Notes: generated from the sequence alone by a model not told the origin. Positions 1 to 8,038 are shown, numbered from the stretch's first letter. The stretch: DNA of 64,000 nt from Fimbriimonadales bacterium (GCA_025998675.1 AP024673.1:2116562-2180561), one strand, 5' to 3'. Program-made: numbers and translations.

Positions 1-77
1 CCAGCGACGGCGCCGTCGAGCCGAACATGCGGCGCGTGCGCGAGAAACTGCAGGGACAACGCGCCAACAGCTCATAA
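1..77 (+). CDS. 3' end of an upstream gene (24 residues visible)
   Basis: The window opens inside a reading frame that ends at the TAA at 75-77. Only 24 codons are visible, ending in RANSS, which is too short to assign a family. The yggT start follows 18 bases later, so this is probably the preceding gene of the same operon. In many bacteria yggT and divIVA follow ylmE, sepF or proC, but that is only a gene-order expectation. Confidence 0.55.
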   Translation, partial: SDGAVEPNMRRVREKLQGQRANSS

Positions 78-95
78 CCACAGAAGGGGAGGGAA

Positions 96-386
96 ATGAT
101 GTCGCCGATTGACCTGCTAATCCTGGCGCTGCGTGCGATTGTGATTATCCTCGTGATTAATGTGGTCTTCTCGTGGATTCGTTTCGCGGGCGGGCGCGTG
201 CCGCGCTACAACCCCGTCGTGCGCTTCATCGACCGCATCAGCGACGCCATCCTCGAACCCATCCGTCAGGTGCAGAACCGCCTGCTGCGCAGCGCAGGCA
301 TGGGCTACATGCCCATCGACTTCTCGCCCCTGATTGCGATTATCTTCATCCAGTTCCTCATCTACCTGCTGGCGGGGTTTCGATGA
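96..386 (+). CDS. YggT/YlmG family integral membrane protein
   Basis: A 96-residue protein with two hydrophobic stretches (about residues 6-26 and 76-94) separated by a basic loop containing NPVVRFIDRISDAILEPIR. That is the hallmark of one YggT repeat: a hydrophobic helix, a conserved P-V-x-x-x-x-x-x-x-D-P/E-P-I-R segment, and a second helix. YggT/YlmG proteins sit in the cytoplasmic membrane and are linked to division and nucleoid or membrane organisation; no enzymatic role is established. A purine-rich ribosome site lies at 85-93, so the ATG at 99 is better spaced than the one at 96. The stop overlaps the divIVA start (ATGA), so the two genes are translationally coupled. Confidence 0.9.
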   Translation: MMSPIDLLILALRAIVIILVINVVFSWIRFAGGRVPRYNPVVRFIDRISDAILEPIRQVQNRLLRSAGMGYMPIDFSPLIAIIFIQFLIYLLAGFR

Positions 387-937
387 ACGAGCCGAGACGA
401 CTCACGGTGCTGGAGATAGAGACCAAAAAGTTCCGCAGGCGATTGCGGGGCTATGACCCGACGGCGGTGGAGGCGTTTCTGCAGGAGGTCGCCGCGCACT
501 ACGAGGAGGTGCTGACCGAGAACCATCGCCTGCGCGAGGAGGTCGTCGGGCTGCGCCAGGAAGCGGAACGCTCCCGCGCGATGGAAGACGCGCTCAAGGA
601 GTCGCTGGTGCTGGCGCAGCGCAGCGCGGACGAAACGCGCAGCAACGCCCATAAGGAGGCGGAACTCATCCTGCAGGAGGCGCGCCTCAAAGCGGAGCAA
701 CTCGTGCGCGAGGCAGAGACGCGCGCCCAGCGCATCCTCGCCGAGACCGAAACGCTGGAGGCGCGCAAACGCGCGATCGTGATGGAACTGCGCGGGCTGC
801 TGCTGGCGCACCTGCATGCGCTGGACGGCGCATCCACCGAGCCGCCTCAGACAGTCGCGCTCGCCGAGACCGCCGCGCCCACCGACAACGGCGCGCCCGA
901 GACCGCGCCCGACGCCAGCGCGTCCCAGAACCCTTAG
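383..937 (+). CDS. divIVA: DivIVA domain cell-division/polarity protein
   Basis: A 184-residue protein. Residues about 5-50 are a DivIVA lipid-binding domain (TVLEIETKKFRRRLRGYDP followed by AVEAFLQEV), with the GYD motif and the VxxFL helix. Residues 50-150 form an uninterrupted, Glu/Arg/Ala-rich coiled coil. The C-terminal 30 residues are Pro/Ala/Thr-rich and probably disordered. The family oligomerises at curved membranes and recruits division or polar-growth proteins. The start is the ATG overlapping the yggT stop; an upstream in-frame ATG at 173 would run antiparallel to sense inside yggT and is rejected. The stop codon lies inside the first copy of the TTAGCCACGCTAA palindrome. Confidence 0.9.
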   Translation: MNEPRRLTVLEIETKKFRRRLRGYDPTAVEAFLQEVAAHYEEVLTENHRLREEVVGLRQEAERSRAMEDALKESLVLAQRSADETRSNAHKEAELILQEARLKAEQLVREAETRAQRILAETETLEARKRAIVMELRGLLLAHLHALDGASTEPPQTVALAETAAPTDNGAPETAPDASASQNP

Positions 938-1336
938 CCACGCTAAACATCTGGCGAACCCCTCGCCAATCCACACCCCACAAACCCAAACCTCAAGCAT
1001 CACTTCAACTTCATACCCCAAAACCCTGAACTCAAACCACCTCAACTCCTTAGCCACGCTAAACTTCTGGCGAACCTCCACACCACTTGAACTTGAATCA
1101 AATATCTACTGACCTTCGCCAACTCGTTAGCCACGCTAACTATCTGAACTCAACACCCAAAACACACCCAAATAACCTCACACCACACCCCAAAATCTGA
1201 ACTCAAAAACACCCCAAAAACACACCCACACGCCAACCGCCAGAAAACCCAACAAAAGTGGCGAACCTCCCCCCAATTCGCACTTGAGTTCAAATCGAGT
1301 CGAGGTTCGCCACGGGCGTTGAGTTCAAATCGGGGG
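934..1336. repeat. non-coding block of decayed short repeats between divIVA and the CRISPR array
   Basis: About 400 bases without a credible gene and with marked strand asymmetry (mostly A and C on the plus strand up to about 1255). It holds three copies of the palindrome TTAGCCACGCTAA (934-946, 1050-1062, 1127-1139), the first two followed by a TCTGGCGAACC string. It also holds several CTGAACTCAA boxes, a direct repeat TTGAGTTCAAATCG (1284-1297 and 1319-1332), and an inverted pair GTGGCGAACCT (1258-1268) / AGGTTCGCCAC (1303-1313). The palindrome plus TTGAGTTCA combination recurs in the presumed origin region near 22345-22404. Function is unknown; clustered protein-binding sites are one possibility. 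Confidence 0.6.
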
Positions 1337-1364
1337 GTCAATTGTTAAGAAGCGCGCGCAGGAC

Positions 1365-1396
1365 TTGACAAAGGGGGGGATGAGGTAGACTATACC
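1365..1396 (+). promoter_or_regulatory. probable CRISPR leader promoter
   Basis: A consensus TTGACA at 1365-1370 is followed by GACTAT at 1388-1393 (17-base spacer) and an overlapping TATACC at 1391-1396, directly before the first CRISPR repeat. Transcription would read rightwards into the array, consistent with the repeat ending in ATTGAAAC at its right side. Confidence 0.5.
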
Positions 1397-1593
1397 GTAG
1401 CATTCACCCCCAAGGGTGGGTGCTAATTGAAACGGGCCTCTTCAAGAACAGCCCAGGCCCCGCCTGGCACCTTGGTGTAGCATTCACCCCCAAGGGGGTG
1501 CTAATTGAAACGAGTAGTAGTATATGCCGTCGGCGATTTCCAAATAACTGCTGCATGTAGCATTCACCCCCAAGGGTGGGTGCTAATTGAAAC
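1397..1593 (+). CRISPR. CRISPR mini-array, three repeats and two spacers, no cas genes nearby
   Basis: Repeats lie at 1397-1433 (37 nt), 1477-1511 (35 nt, lacking two bases in the central G/T tract) and 1557-1593 (37 nt). Each begins GTAGCATTCACCCCC and ends GGGTGCTAATTGAAAC; the ATTGAAAC 3' end is typical of type I and type III repeats. The core CACCCCCAAGGGTGGGTG is partly self-complementary, as expected for a crRNA hairpin. The spacers are 43 nt (1434-1476) and 45 nt (1512-1556). The sequence after 1593 could be a third spacer that lost its closing repeat. No cas gene is in the window, so this is an orphan or remnant array or is served from another locus. Confidence 0.85.
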
Positions 1594-1800
1594 GCGCGCC
1601 CCTCGTAGACAGACTCGCCGTCAACGACTAAGTGCTGTTGCGGAGAGTTTTCGGCAGTCTCTCTGTTCGCGCATCCGCGCCCCCTAAAAACGACGAGTCG
1701 CACACATGCGGCAACTCCAACGCAAAGATACTTAATACCGTCGGCGGGTCAGACTTCGTAATTACCGTGCGCCTACAATCAGAGAGCCGCGCGCCCTGTT

Positions 1801-1917
1801 GCCCTCACCCCCAGCCCCTCTCCCGTCGTGCGGGAGAGGGGAGCCGCGTGTGTGACGCGCGACGCTCTATCTCCCTCTCCCAACCCACTGGGAGCAAGGG
1901 ACAAAGGGGGCGAGGGC
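1801..1917. repeat. 117-bp inverted-repeat element (MITE-like), copy 1
   Basis: The ends are complementary (GCCCTCACCCCC at the left, GGGGGCGAGGGC at the right). The interior contains two hairpins built from CCCCTCTCCCG/CGGGAGAGGGG and CTCCCAACCC/ACTGGGAG. A second copy at 57540-57655 is in the opposite orientation and agrees over most of its length. Similar GC-rich boxes are widespread non-autonomous repeats in bacteria (general knowledge). There is no transposase in either copy. Confidence 0.7.
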
Positions 1918-2020
1918 AATCATACAGCGCCGATTTACGAACGATGACCGCACGGTTGGTATTATAAGTCGCGAATTGGTATGACGCCGTCCGTTTCGCC
2001 GCGTGGGGATAACAGCGACC

Positions 2021-2047
2021 GCGCCTATACCCGTGCGTATACGGCGC
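2021..2047 (-). terminator. hairpin downstream of the methyltransferase gene
   Basis: GCGCCTATAC (2021-2030) can pair with GTATACGGCGC (2037-2047), with one bulged base and a six-base loop. It starts 16 bases after the stop codon of the leftward methyltransferase gene, where a terminator is expected. No clear U-tract follows on the minus strand, so termination activity is uncertain. Confidence 0.4.
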
Positions 2048-2062
2048 GGCTCGCGCCTCCTG

Positions 2063-2836
2063 TCACGGCTTGCGCAGGATGCAGTAGAGGTTGTTCACAA
2101 AATAGTCGCCCACCAGCGGCAGATGGCGCAGCAGGCTGAACAGGCGTACCACTGGATGGCGACTGCAGTTCGGCTGGAAAAACTCCACCGCAAAGCCCGA
2201 CTCGTAGATAATCCGCCGATAGTCGCGGAACACCAGCATATTCATCCCCAGGTCGCGGTAGGACTGGAGCGGTCTGCCCGATCGCCGTTCGGTCGCCCGC
2301 AGCACGATTCGGTCGGGGAGCCACAGGTGCGCCCACGGCAGGTTGACGCCCATCAGCCGCTTGATGGTATCGTGGTCGCCGAAGGGGCTGTTCCAGAGGG
2401 GTCCAATCGCGGCGTAGAGCCTGCCGCCCGACTTCAACCGCGCGTACATCTCGCGCAACACCTGCGGCAGATCCATCACATGCTCGAAAGTGTCTTTGCT
2501 GGTCATCAGGTCGAAGTCGCCTTCGGGTAGGTCGGCGATGTCGATACAGTGGAATTCGACGCGCGGGGCGAGTTCCGGGTAGTTGCGCTGCAGGTTCTGC
2601 TGGGCGAAATCGATAAGCCGCTCGTTGAGGTCGACGCCGACGACGCGCGCCGCGCCCGCTTTCGCCATATCGATGCAGAGGCTCCCGTGTCCGCAGCCCA
2701 GATCCAGCGCGCGTTTGCCCGCGAGGTCAGGTTGCCCCCCAAGACGGCTCCAGAATCGGGGGTTCTCCCGCGCGCCGCGCTGAAAGTAGGCGACATCGCG
2801 CGGGTCTAAGGGCGATTCCGCTGGGCGTGTATCCAT
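2063..2836 (-). CDS. class I SAM-dependent methyltransferase
   Basis: A 257-residue protein with the Rossmann-fold methyltransferase motifs. Motif I is ALDLGCGHGSLCIDMAK (about residues 43-59), followed by VVGVDLNERLI (motif II acidic Asp). Next come FHCIDIADLP and DLMTSKDTFEHV, the region where the substrate pocket begins. The C-terminal half contains YRRIIYESGF, as in ubiE/UbiG-like and sugar or natural-product O/C-methyltransferases. The substrate cannot be told. The start chosen (ATG 2836) overlaps the hisS end by 31 bases, suggesting it is the last gene of the VKOR-hisS operon. Confidence 0.8.
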   Translation of the reverse strand: MDTRPAESPLDPRDVAYFQRGARENPRFWSRLGGQPDLAGKRALDLGCGHGSLCIDMAKAGAARVVGVDLNERLIDFAQQNLQRNYPELAPRVEFHCIDIADLPEGDFDLMTSKDTFEHVMDLPQVLREMYARLKSGGRLYAAIGPLWNSPFGDHDTIKRLMGVNLPWAHLWLPDRIVLRATERRSGRPLQSYRDLGMNMLVFRDYRRIIYESGFAVEFFQPNCSRHPVVRLFSLLRHLPLVGDYFVNNLYCILRKP

Positions 2837-4080
2837 GCGGCAAGCTCCGTCTGGGGCACGGCAAGTTGCTCGTGGCTCACGAGGTCTTTCACGGTGGCGG
2901 TTCCCGCGGCGAGTTCGCTGTCGCCCAGCAGGAGGGCGTAGCGTGCGCCGCTGCGGTTCGCCATGCGCATCTGCGCCTTCGGGCTGCGACCCTCCAGGTC
3001 TAAATCGCACGCGACGCCCGCCGCGCGCAGCTGCTGGGCAATCTGCAGGGCGACGGGGCGCGCCGCCTCGCCGAAGGCGACCACGAAGGCGTCGATACGC
3101 GGCGGTTGGGGCAGGGGCGCGTTCAGCGCGTGCAGCACCAGCAGCGTGCGCTCCACGCCAATCCCGACCCCCAGCGCAGGGGTGGGCGGTCCGCCGAGCG
3201 CCTCGACCAAGCCGTCATAGCGTCCACCGCCGCACAAAGCGTTCTGCGACCCCAGCCCTTGCTCAGCGACCACCTCGAAAGTCGTGCGCGTGTAGTAGTC
3301 CAGCCCGCGCACCAGCCGATGGTCGCGCACATAGCCCACGCCGAGCGTCTTCAGCAGCCCCTGCAGGGTCTCAAAATGTGTGCGGCAGCCCTCGCACAGG
3401 TAGGGGTCAATCGGCGGCGCATCGGCGGTGACGGCGACGCACTCCTTGCAGTCCAGAATGCGCAGCGGGTTGCGCTCCAGTCGGCTCTGGCAGTTGTTGC
3501 ACAGGCGCTCGAAGTTTGCCTGCCCGAACTGGCGCACCGCGTCGCGATAGGCGGGGCGGCACTCAGGGCAGCCGATGGTGTTCAGGCGCAGCTCCAGCGC
3601 GCTTTCGGGGATGCCCAGCGCCGTGAAAAACGCCGTCACCATCGCCAGCAGCTCGGCGTCCGCCAGCGGGTGCGCCGCGCCGAAAATCTCCGCGCCGAAC
3701 TGATGCGCCTGACGGTAGCGCCCCTTCTGCGGGCGCTCGCCCCGAAAGAAGGGCGTGATGTAATAGAGCTTTTGCGCCCCGCCGCTCGCATGCAGGCTAT
3801 GCTCGATATAGGCGCGCACGACGGGCGCAGTGCCCTCAGGCTTCAGCGCGTAGCGCTCCTCGCCCCGCTCCAGCACATACATCTCCTTGGAGACGATGTC
3901 GCTGGTCTCGCCGACGCTGCGTTCAAACAGCGCGGCGCTCTCCAGGATCGGCGTGCGGATTTCGCCGTAGCCGTAGCGATGGCAATGCTCACGCCAGCGC
4001 GACTCCACATACTGCCAGAGCGGACTGCTCTCTGGCAGCACATCGTTCATTCCCTCAGGCGCACGGTATCGCAGTTCCAT
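2806..4080 (-). CDS. hisS: histidine--tRNA ligase
   Basis: A 424-residue class II aminoacyl-tRNA synthetase that charges tRNA-His. The N-terminus RAPEGMNDVLP is the usual HisRS opening. Motif 2 appears as YYITPFFRGERPQKGRYRQ followed by QFGAEIFG. The HisA motif LVRGLDYYTRTTFEV and the GGRYDGLVEALGG motif (motif 3 area precursor) follow. The C-terminal part (from about residue 330) is the anticodon-binding fold with AQLRAAGVACDLDLEGRSPK. A Cys-rich insertion (CNNC, CKEC and CEGC pairs) sits in the middle, as in many bacterial HisRS. Length is normal. The start lies seven bases after the stop of the VKOR-DsbA gene. Confidence 0.96.
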   Translation of the reverse strand: MELRYRAPEGMNDVLPESSPLWQYVESRWREHCHRYGYGEIRTPILESAALFERSVGETSDIVSKEMYVLERGEERYALKPEGTAPVVRAYIEHSLHASGGAQKLYYITPFFRGERPQKGRYRQAHQFGAEIFGAAHPLADAELLAMVTAFFTALGIPESALELRLNTIGCPECRPAYRDAVRQFGQANFERLCNNCQSRLERNPLRILDCKECVAVTADAPPIDPYLCEGCRTHFETLQGLLKTLGVGYVRDHRLVRGLDYYTRTTFEVVAEQGLGSQNALCGGGRYDGLVEALGGPPTPALGVGIGVERTLLVLHALNAPLPQPPRIDAFVVAFGEAARPVALQIAQQLRAAGVACDLDLEGRSPKAQMRMANRSGARYALLLGDSELAAGTATVKDLVSHEQLAVPQTELAAWIHAQRNRP

Positions 4081-4086
4081 CGCTGA

Positions 4087-5295
4087 TTAGGGCGAGACAT
4101 TAATCTGTTTGCCCAGATACTGCTGGATTTTGGGGTTCGCGTTCAGCGTGCTGACCAGCCCTGCCATCCCGCGCGCCACATGCATTTCGCCATCGTACAC
4201 CACAATAAAGCTGGGCGTCGAGCTGACCCCCAGCTTGGAGCCTTCCTCGAAGTCGCGGTAGATGGTCTTGAAGTAGATCTCTTGATTATCCATCGCCTGA
4301 CGCACTTTTTCCACATCCAGCTTCAGCTCTTCGGCGATTTTGAGGATGCGCGTTTTGGTGAGCGTCTGCTGGCTCTCGAACAGCTTCGCGTACATCTCCC
4401 AGAATTTGCCCTGCTTGCCCGCTTCCTCCGCGGCGGAGGCGGCGACCCACGCCATCGGGTGAATCTGCACGAGCGGGTAATGGCGGAACACGAAGAGCGC
4501 CTTATCGCCCAGCGCAGGCAGGATTTGCCCTTCCAGCAGCTCGTAGGCTTGCTTGCATGCAGGACACTGGAAGTCGGAGAACTCCACAATCACCAGCGGG
4601 GCGTCTTCGTTGCCTTTGCGCCAGCCCTGACCGTCCAGGTAGAGCATGGTGAGCTTCGCGTTGTCCGTCTGGATGACCTGCGCGGTAGTCGCCCGATTCC
4701 ACTGCCAGCCGCCATACGCCACGCCCGCCACGACCAGCGCCAGCGACACAGCAATCGACTGCGCCAGCTCGCGCGTCAGCACTCTGGTATCGTACTGGTA
4801 CTGAACAGCCTCGCCTTGAGCGGCGGCTATCTGCCCGCCCGCGAGCGCGCCTACAGGCTGCAACACACGGCGTAAGCCCATCAGCGACAGCAGCCACACG
4901 AATAGATTCGCGCCCGCCGCCGCCAGACACCACCAGCAGGGCGACCCCTTCGCGTACAGATTCAGCACGAAAAGTTGCACATAGGTGAAATAGGCGAACG
5001 CCAGCACACCCAGCGTGCTGAGCGCGGCGATGAGCTTGCCGTAGAGCCCCCACTGCTCAGGGTACTGCAGGCGCGTGAGGGCAAGCGCCGCCAGCAAGCC
5101 AAAATACCCGAACCCGAACGCGGCGACAGGGATCCCCGCAATCCGCGAATAGGGCGAACGCGCCACCTCGTCGCACCCGCCGCCCGTGCAGGGCAGCGCG
5201 AAATCTGCCGAGTGCGAAATCCACAGCAACGCGGAAATCACCATACCCACCGACGCAAACAGTATCAGCAGGCGGTTCTGGATAATCGCGTTCAT
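4087..5295 (-). CDS. VKOR-DsbA fusion, periplasmic disulfide-forming protein
   Basis: A 402-residue fusion. Residues 1-145 are a vitamin K epoxide reductase homologue: membrane helices, the loop Cys pair in PCTGGGCDEV, the conserved Ser in ARSPYSRIAGIP, and the quinone-facing CWWC. After a linker and a fifth hydrophobic helix, residues from about 225 form a DsbA-like thioredoxin domain with CPAC in DFQCPACKQAYELL and the cis-Pro motif SSTPSF. VKOR reoxidises the thioredoxin domain with menaquinone or ubiquinone, so one protein replaces DsbA and DsbB. The start is ATG 5295, because GGAGGT at about 5303-5308 is its ribosome site; the upstream ATG at 5310 overlaps that site. Confidence 0.92.
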   Translation of the reverse strand: MNAIIQNRLLILFASVGMVISALLWISHSADFALPCTGGGCDEVARSPYSRIAGIPVAAFGFGYFGLLAALALTRLQYPEQWGLYGKLIAALSTLGVLAFAYFTYVQLFVLNLYAKGSPCWWCLAAAGANLFVWLLSLMGLRRVLQPVGALAGGQIAAAQGEAVQYQYDTRVLTRELAQSIAVSLALVVAGVAYGGWQWNRATTAQVIQTDNAKLTMLYLDGQGWRKGNEDAPLVIVEFSDFQCPACKQAYELLEGQILPALGDKALFVFRHYPLVQIHPMAWVAASAAEEAGKQGKFWEMYAKLFESQQTLTKTRILKIAEELKLDVEKVRQAMDNQEIYFKTIYRDFEEGSKLGVSSTPSFIVVYDGEMHVARGMAGLVSTLNANPKIQQYLGKQINVSP

Positions 5296-5315
5296 AAAGG
5301 CAACCTCCATCTATG

Positions 5316-5321
5316 AGTATA
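5316..5321 (-). promoter_or_regulatory. -10 box for the VKOR-DsbA/hisS operon
   Basis: On the minus strand the sequence is GGTATACTC, a GG-preceded TATACT box. It gives a short leader that carries the GGAGGT ribosome site of the VKOR-DsbA gene. Confidence 0.55.
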
Positions 5322-5326
5322 CCTGC

Positions 5327-7325
5327 TCAGTGCGCGACGCCGTTCCCCTCGTAGGGATACCCCCAATCCTTACCTCCCAGCCGATACTCCAGCAGGAACA
5401 TCAGCCCCACTGCGAGGATGACCCCGCTGGCGACCCCCTTGCCCATCAGGAGCGCAACGCCACTGCACACAAGCGCCACCTGCAGAGCGTTTCGCAAGAC
5501 GAAGGCGCGCTCCCAGACGCCCTGCAACGGCTGGCGCAGCCCGTATCCCACCAGCGCGGCGCCCGCGCCGACGCCCACCCACGCCAGCGGCGCGAATCGC
5601 CAGCCCAGCGCGCCCCACCAGTCCCGCGCCCAGCCCGCCTGACGCTGCCACGGCTGGAGCGCGTCTATCCCGACCGCCAGCGCCGTGAGCAATACGCCAA
5701 CAAGCAACAACGCCGCCGCCCCACGCGCCAGCACGCGCGTATCCATCGACAAGGGAAGCAGCCCCGTGAACATCCCGACGCCCAACCCGAACGCGAGCGT
5801 CAGCGGAATCCAGGCGTCCAGCGCCGCGCCCAGCAACGGCAGCCCGCACACCATCAGCAGCAGCCCATACGCCATCCCCAGCCCCAGCTGCCCGCGCGCG
5901 CCCAGTCGGAGGCGTCCCCGACTCTCCAGCCATGCCGCAGGCGCCAGCACCCCCGACGCCAGCGCGAACGCCCAGAAATCCTCCCCAACCCCGAACGCAC
6001 GCACGCCGCCAATCCCCTCGCTGAACAGGGAGCGGTTCACTCCGTAGCCGCCCGCAATCAGCAGGTCCGCCCCTACGACCGCGAGCGACACGATCACCGC
6101 CGCGCATAGCAACGGAAGCTGTCCCCAGCGCGCGACGCCCGCCGTCAGAAGGCTCAACACTGCCCAGCATGCGGTCAGCCACCCTGCAAGGGTTGCCGCA
6201 TCCGCGCGGAGATCATCCGTCCAGAAGGCAAAAGGCGCGTAGGCGTAGGCAAGCCCAACCGCAGGGGCAAGCGCGAACACCGCCAGTCCCGACACGAATA
6301 GCCGCCTGCCAATCCCGCGCAGCCTGCGCAGCCGCCAGAGCGCGACGCCCCCACCCAGCCAGCCCAGATAGAGGGCAAGCAGCGCCGCGCGAAACATCGG
6401 CGTCAGCCGTTCCTGCGCCTGCGCCCACTCGAGACTACGCGCAAGGGCGTTCCCGCGCACATTCACCCCCACCGCCTCAGAAGTCTCGCGCAGGGCGACC
6501 CGCGCCAGCCAGCCGTTCCAGAACCGATGCCAGTCCGACTGGCGCGTCTCAAAAGCAGGGCTGCCCGACCAGCGTTCACCCCGCTGGCGCGTCAGGGCGC
6601 GGTAGAGCGTCGGCGCGAGGTCCACCTCCCGAATCACCCCGTTCCAGCGCGTGCTGGGCGAGGTGAGTAAACCGCTCGGTTCACGCGCCGCAAACCGCAC
6701 GACCGCGCTCAGGCGCGTTCGATCAAAGCGCATCGCTTCAGGCGAGGGAATGACCACCACCCACACCTCCACACCCTCCGCCAGCAACAGCTCCAGCGCT
6801 CGATAGTCCCAGCGCCTCAGTTCCAGAAGCGCCCAGTCCGCCCGAATCTCGAAAAAATTGCAGGCGCATCGCCTCCAAGCTGGGGAAGACATGCACAGGG
6901 GTCGCGCGGCTGCCCGACGCCGCAAGGAGCGCATAGGCGGTCGGATTGGGGGACTGGGGTGTATGGAGGTATACGCCGCGCTTCCCCGCGCGTTCCAGAC
7001 GGCTTGCCAGTGTATGCGCAAGCGCTTCGGGCGGCGTCCCTGACCGTACCTGCAATCGATGACGCGCGGTTGCCGTGTTCGCACTGGAAACGATTTGCAG
7101 TTCGGGAAGGCTTCGAGGAGGCGGGTTTATCCGTCGCCCTGTCGCCAGCGCATACGGTTCATGCAGGGCGCGCTCCCAGACCATCCACGCCGCCTGCGAG
7201 GGGACGCCCCCCACAATAGAGTCATGCTCGCCTGCCTGATGGACGAAGACAACCAGCAAGTCGGGCTGACCATATGCAAATACTGTCATCAAATAACAAA
7301 TGATACAGAGAATGAGTGCGCGCAT
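5327..7325 (-). pseudogene. frameshifted multi-pass membrane protein with an alkaline-phosphatase-like N-terminal domain
   Basis: Two overlapping minus-strand frames together make one protein of about 665 residues. The first part starts at ATG 7325 (TAATG overlap with the acylphosphatase stop) with a signal peptide MRALILCIICYLMTVFAYG and runs to about 6852. The second continues from there to 5327. The break is at a run of six T on the coding strand (6852-6857); five T would join the frames as LQFFEIRADW. The extracytoplasmic part contains GLLTSPSTR and REVDLAPTLYRAL, resembling phosphatase-superfamily membrane proteins. The rest has about ten hydrophobic helices. It could be a sequencing indel, a recent lesion, or slippage at the homopolymer. 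Confidence 0.6.
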
Positions 7326-7597
7326 TACCTGCGAATTGAGAAGGTGTCCCACTCCTGCGTCGCTTCGGCGTACTCTATATCCACCCGCTGTACCCGCGCG
7401 CCGATGGGTCCGCGGCGGAGCGTCTCTACAAAGCGGTGAAGCGTCCCTTCCTCTCCCTCAGCGACCACTTCCACCGTGCCATCCGTGCAGTTGCGCACAT
7501 AGCCACACAGCCCCAGACGCAGCGCCTCCGACTGGGCAAAGACCCTGTAGCCGACGCCCTGCACGAACCCATGCACGCGCGCGTGTATCCGCTTCAT
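7325..7597 (-). CDS. acyP: acylphosphatase
   Basis: A 90-residue protein, the usual length for acylphosphatase, which hydrolyses the carboxyl-phosphate bond of small acyl phosphates in the cytosol. The signature GFVQGVGYRVFAQSEALRLG carries the phosphate-binding loop and catalytic Arg. GYVRNCTDGTVEVVAEGEE carries the catalytic Asn. The start is ATG 7597, seven bases after TATAAT (minus strand 7610-7605), so the mRNA would be leaderless; an in-frame upstream GTG at 7633 lies upstream of that promoter. The stop overlaps the start of the next gene by one base. Confidence 0.93.
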   Translation of the reverse strand: MKRIHARVHGFVQGVGYRVFAQSEALRLGLCGYVRNCTDGTVEVVAEGEEGTLHRFVETLRRGPIGARVQRVDIEYAEATQEWDTFSIRR

Positions 7598-7604
7598 TAC
7601 GGCA

Positions 7605-7610
7605 ATTATA
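7605..7610 (-). promoter_or_regulatory. -10 box, leaderless acyP
   Basis: GGTATAAT on the minus strand with seven bases to the ATG of acyP. No ribosome-binding site fits between them. Confidence 0.65.
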
Positions 7611-7647
7611 CCGCTGACTTCGGGAACGCGCACACCGCCTTGCAGGG

Positions 7648-7653
7648 TATAAT
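7648..7653 (+). promoter_or_regulatory. -10 box for the 7670 gene and proline dehydrogenase
   Basis: GGGTATAAT, followed by a GGAGGT ribosome site at about 7659-7664 and the ATG at 7670. It is divergent from the acyP promoter, about 40 bases away. Confidence 0.6.
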
Positions 7654-7669
7654 AGGATGGAGGTAAATC

Positions 7670-8014
7670 ATGCGCCGCAGAGGAACGCCGATTGTGTGGA
7701 TAGGTCTGATTGCTATCTTAATCGCATTTGTGGTCTGGTATGGATGGCAGACGAACATAGCACCCTATATCGCCGAGCAACGCGCTCAGCAGCAACAAGC
7801 AGAGCCTGAGCAAGCCGCTCCCGCGCCCTCCGAAGAGGAGATAAAGGCGCAGCTCCAGCGTAATCAGGCGGCGATGTCTGCACAACCTGAACCCAAAGCA
7901 GCCCCAACCCAACCGCGCCAGCCTGCCGCTCCTGCAGCGATGCCTCAGCCTGACCCTAAACGCGATGTGATGGAGTACTGGTGGGAAACCGCTCCGCCCA
8001 AGACCAAGAAGTAG
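7670..8014 (+). CDS. hypothetical membrane-anchored protein, Pro/Gln/Ala-rich
   Basis: 114 residues: a short basic N-terminus (MRRRG), one hydrophobic helix (about residues 8-24), then a low-complexity Gln/Glu/Ala/Pro tail with a terminal VMEYWWETAPP segment. It looks like a single-pass protein with an extended domain outside the membrane. No family is recognised. It has a good GGAGGT ribosome site, and proline dehydrogenase starts 24 bases after its stop, so the two are probably co-transcribed. Confidence 0.75.
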   Translation: MRRRGTPIVWIGLIAILIAFVVWYGWQTNIAPYIAEQRAQQQQAEPEQAAPAPSEEEIKAQLQRNQAAMSAQPEPKAAPTQPRQPAAPAAMPQPDPKRDVMEYWWETAPPKTKK

Positions 8015-8038
8015 GCTCCAGCACAAGGAGAAGCGACG

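Noticed and set aside
173-382. Longer DivIVA start inside yggT
   Set aside because: The extension is an Arg/Pro/His-rich out-of-frame reading of yggT; the ATGA overlap start at 383 gives the normal DivIVA N-terminus.
1404-1703. Reading frames across the CRISPR array on both strands
   Set aside because: They translate the repeats and spacers, have no ribosome site and no family features.
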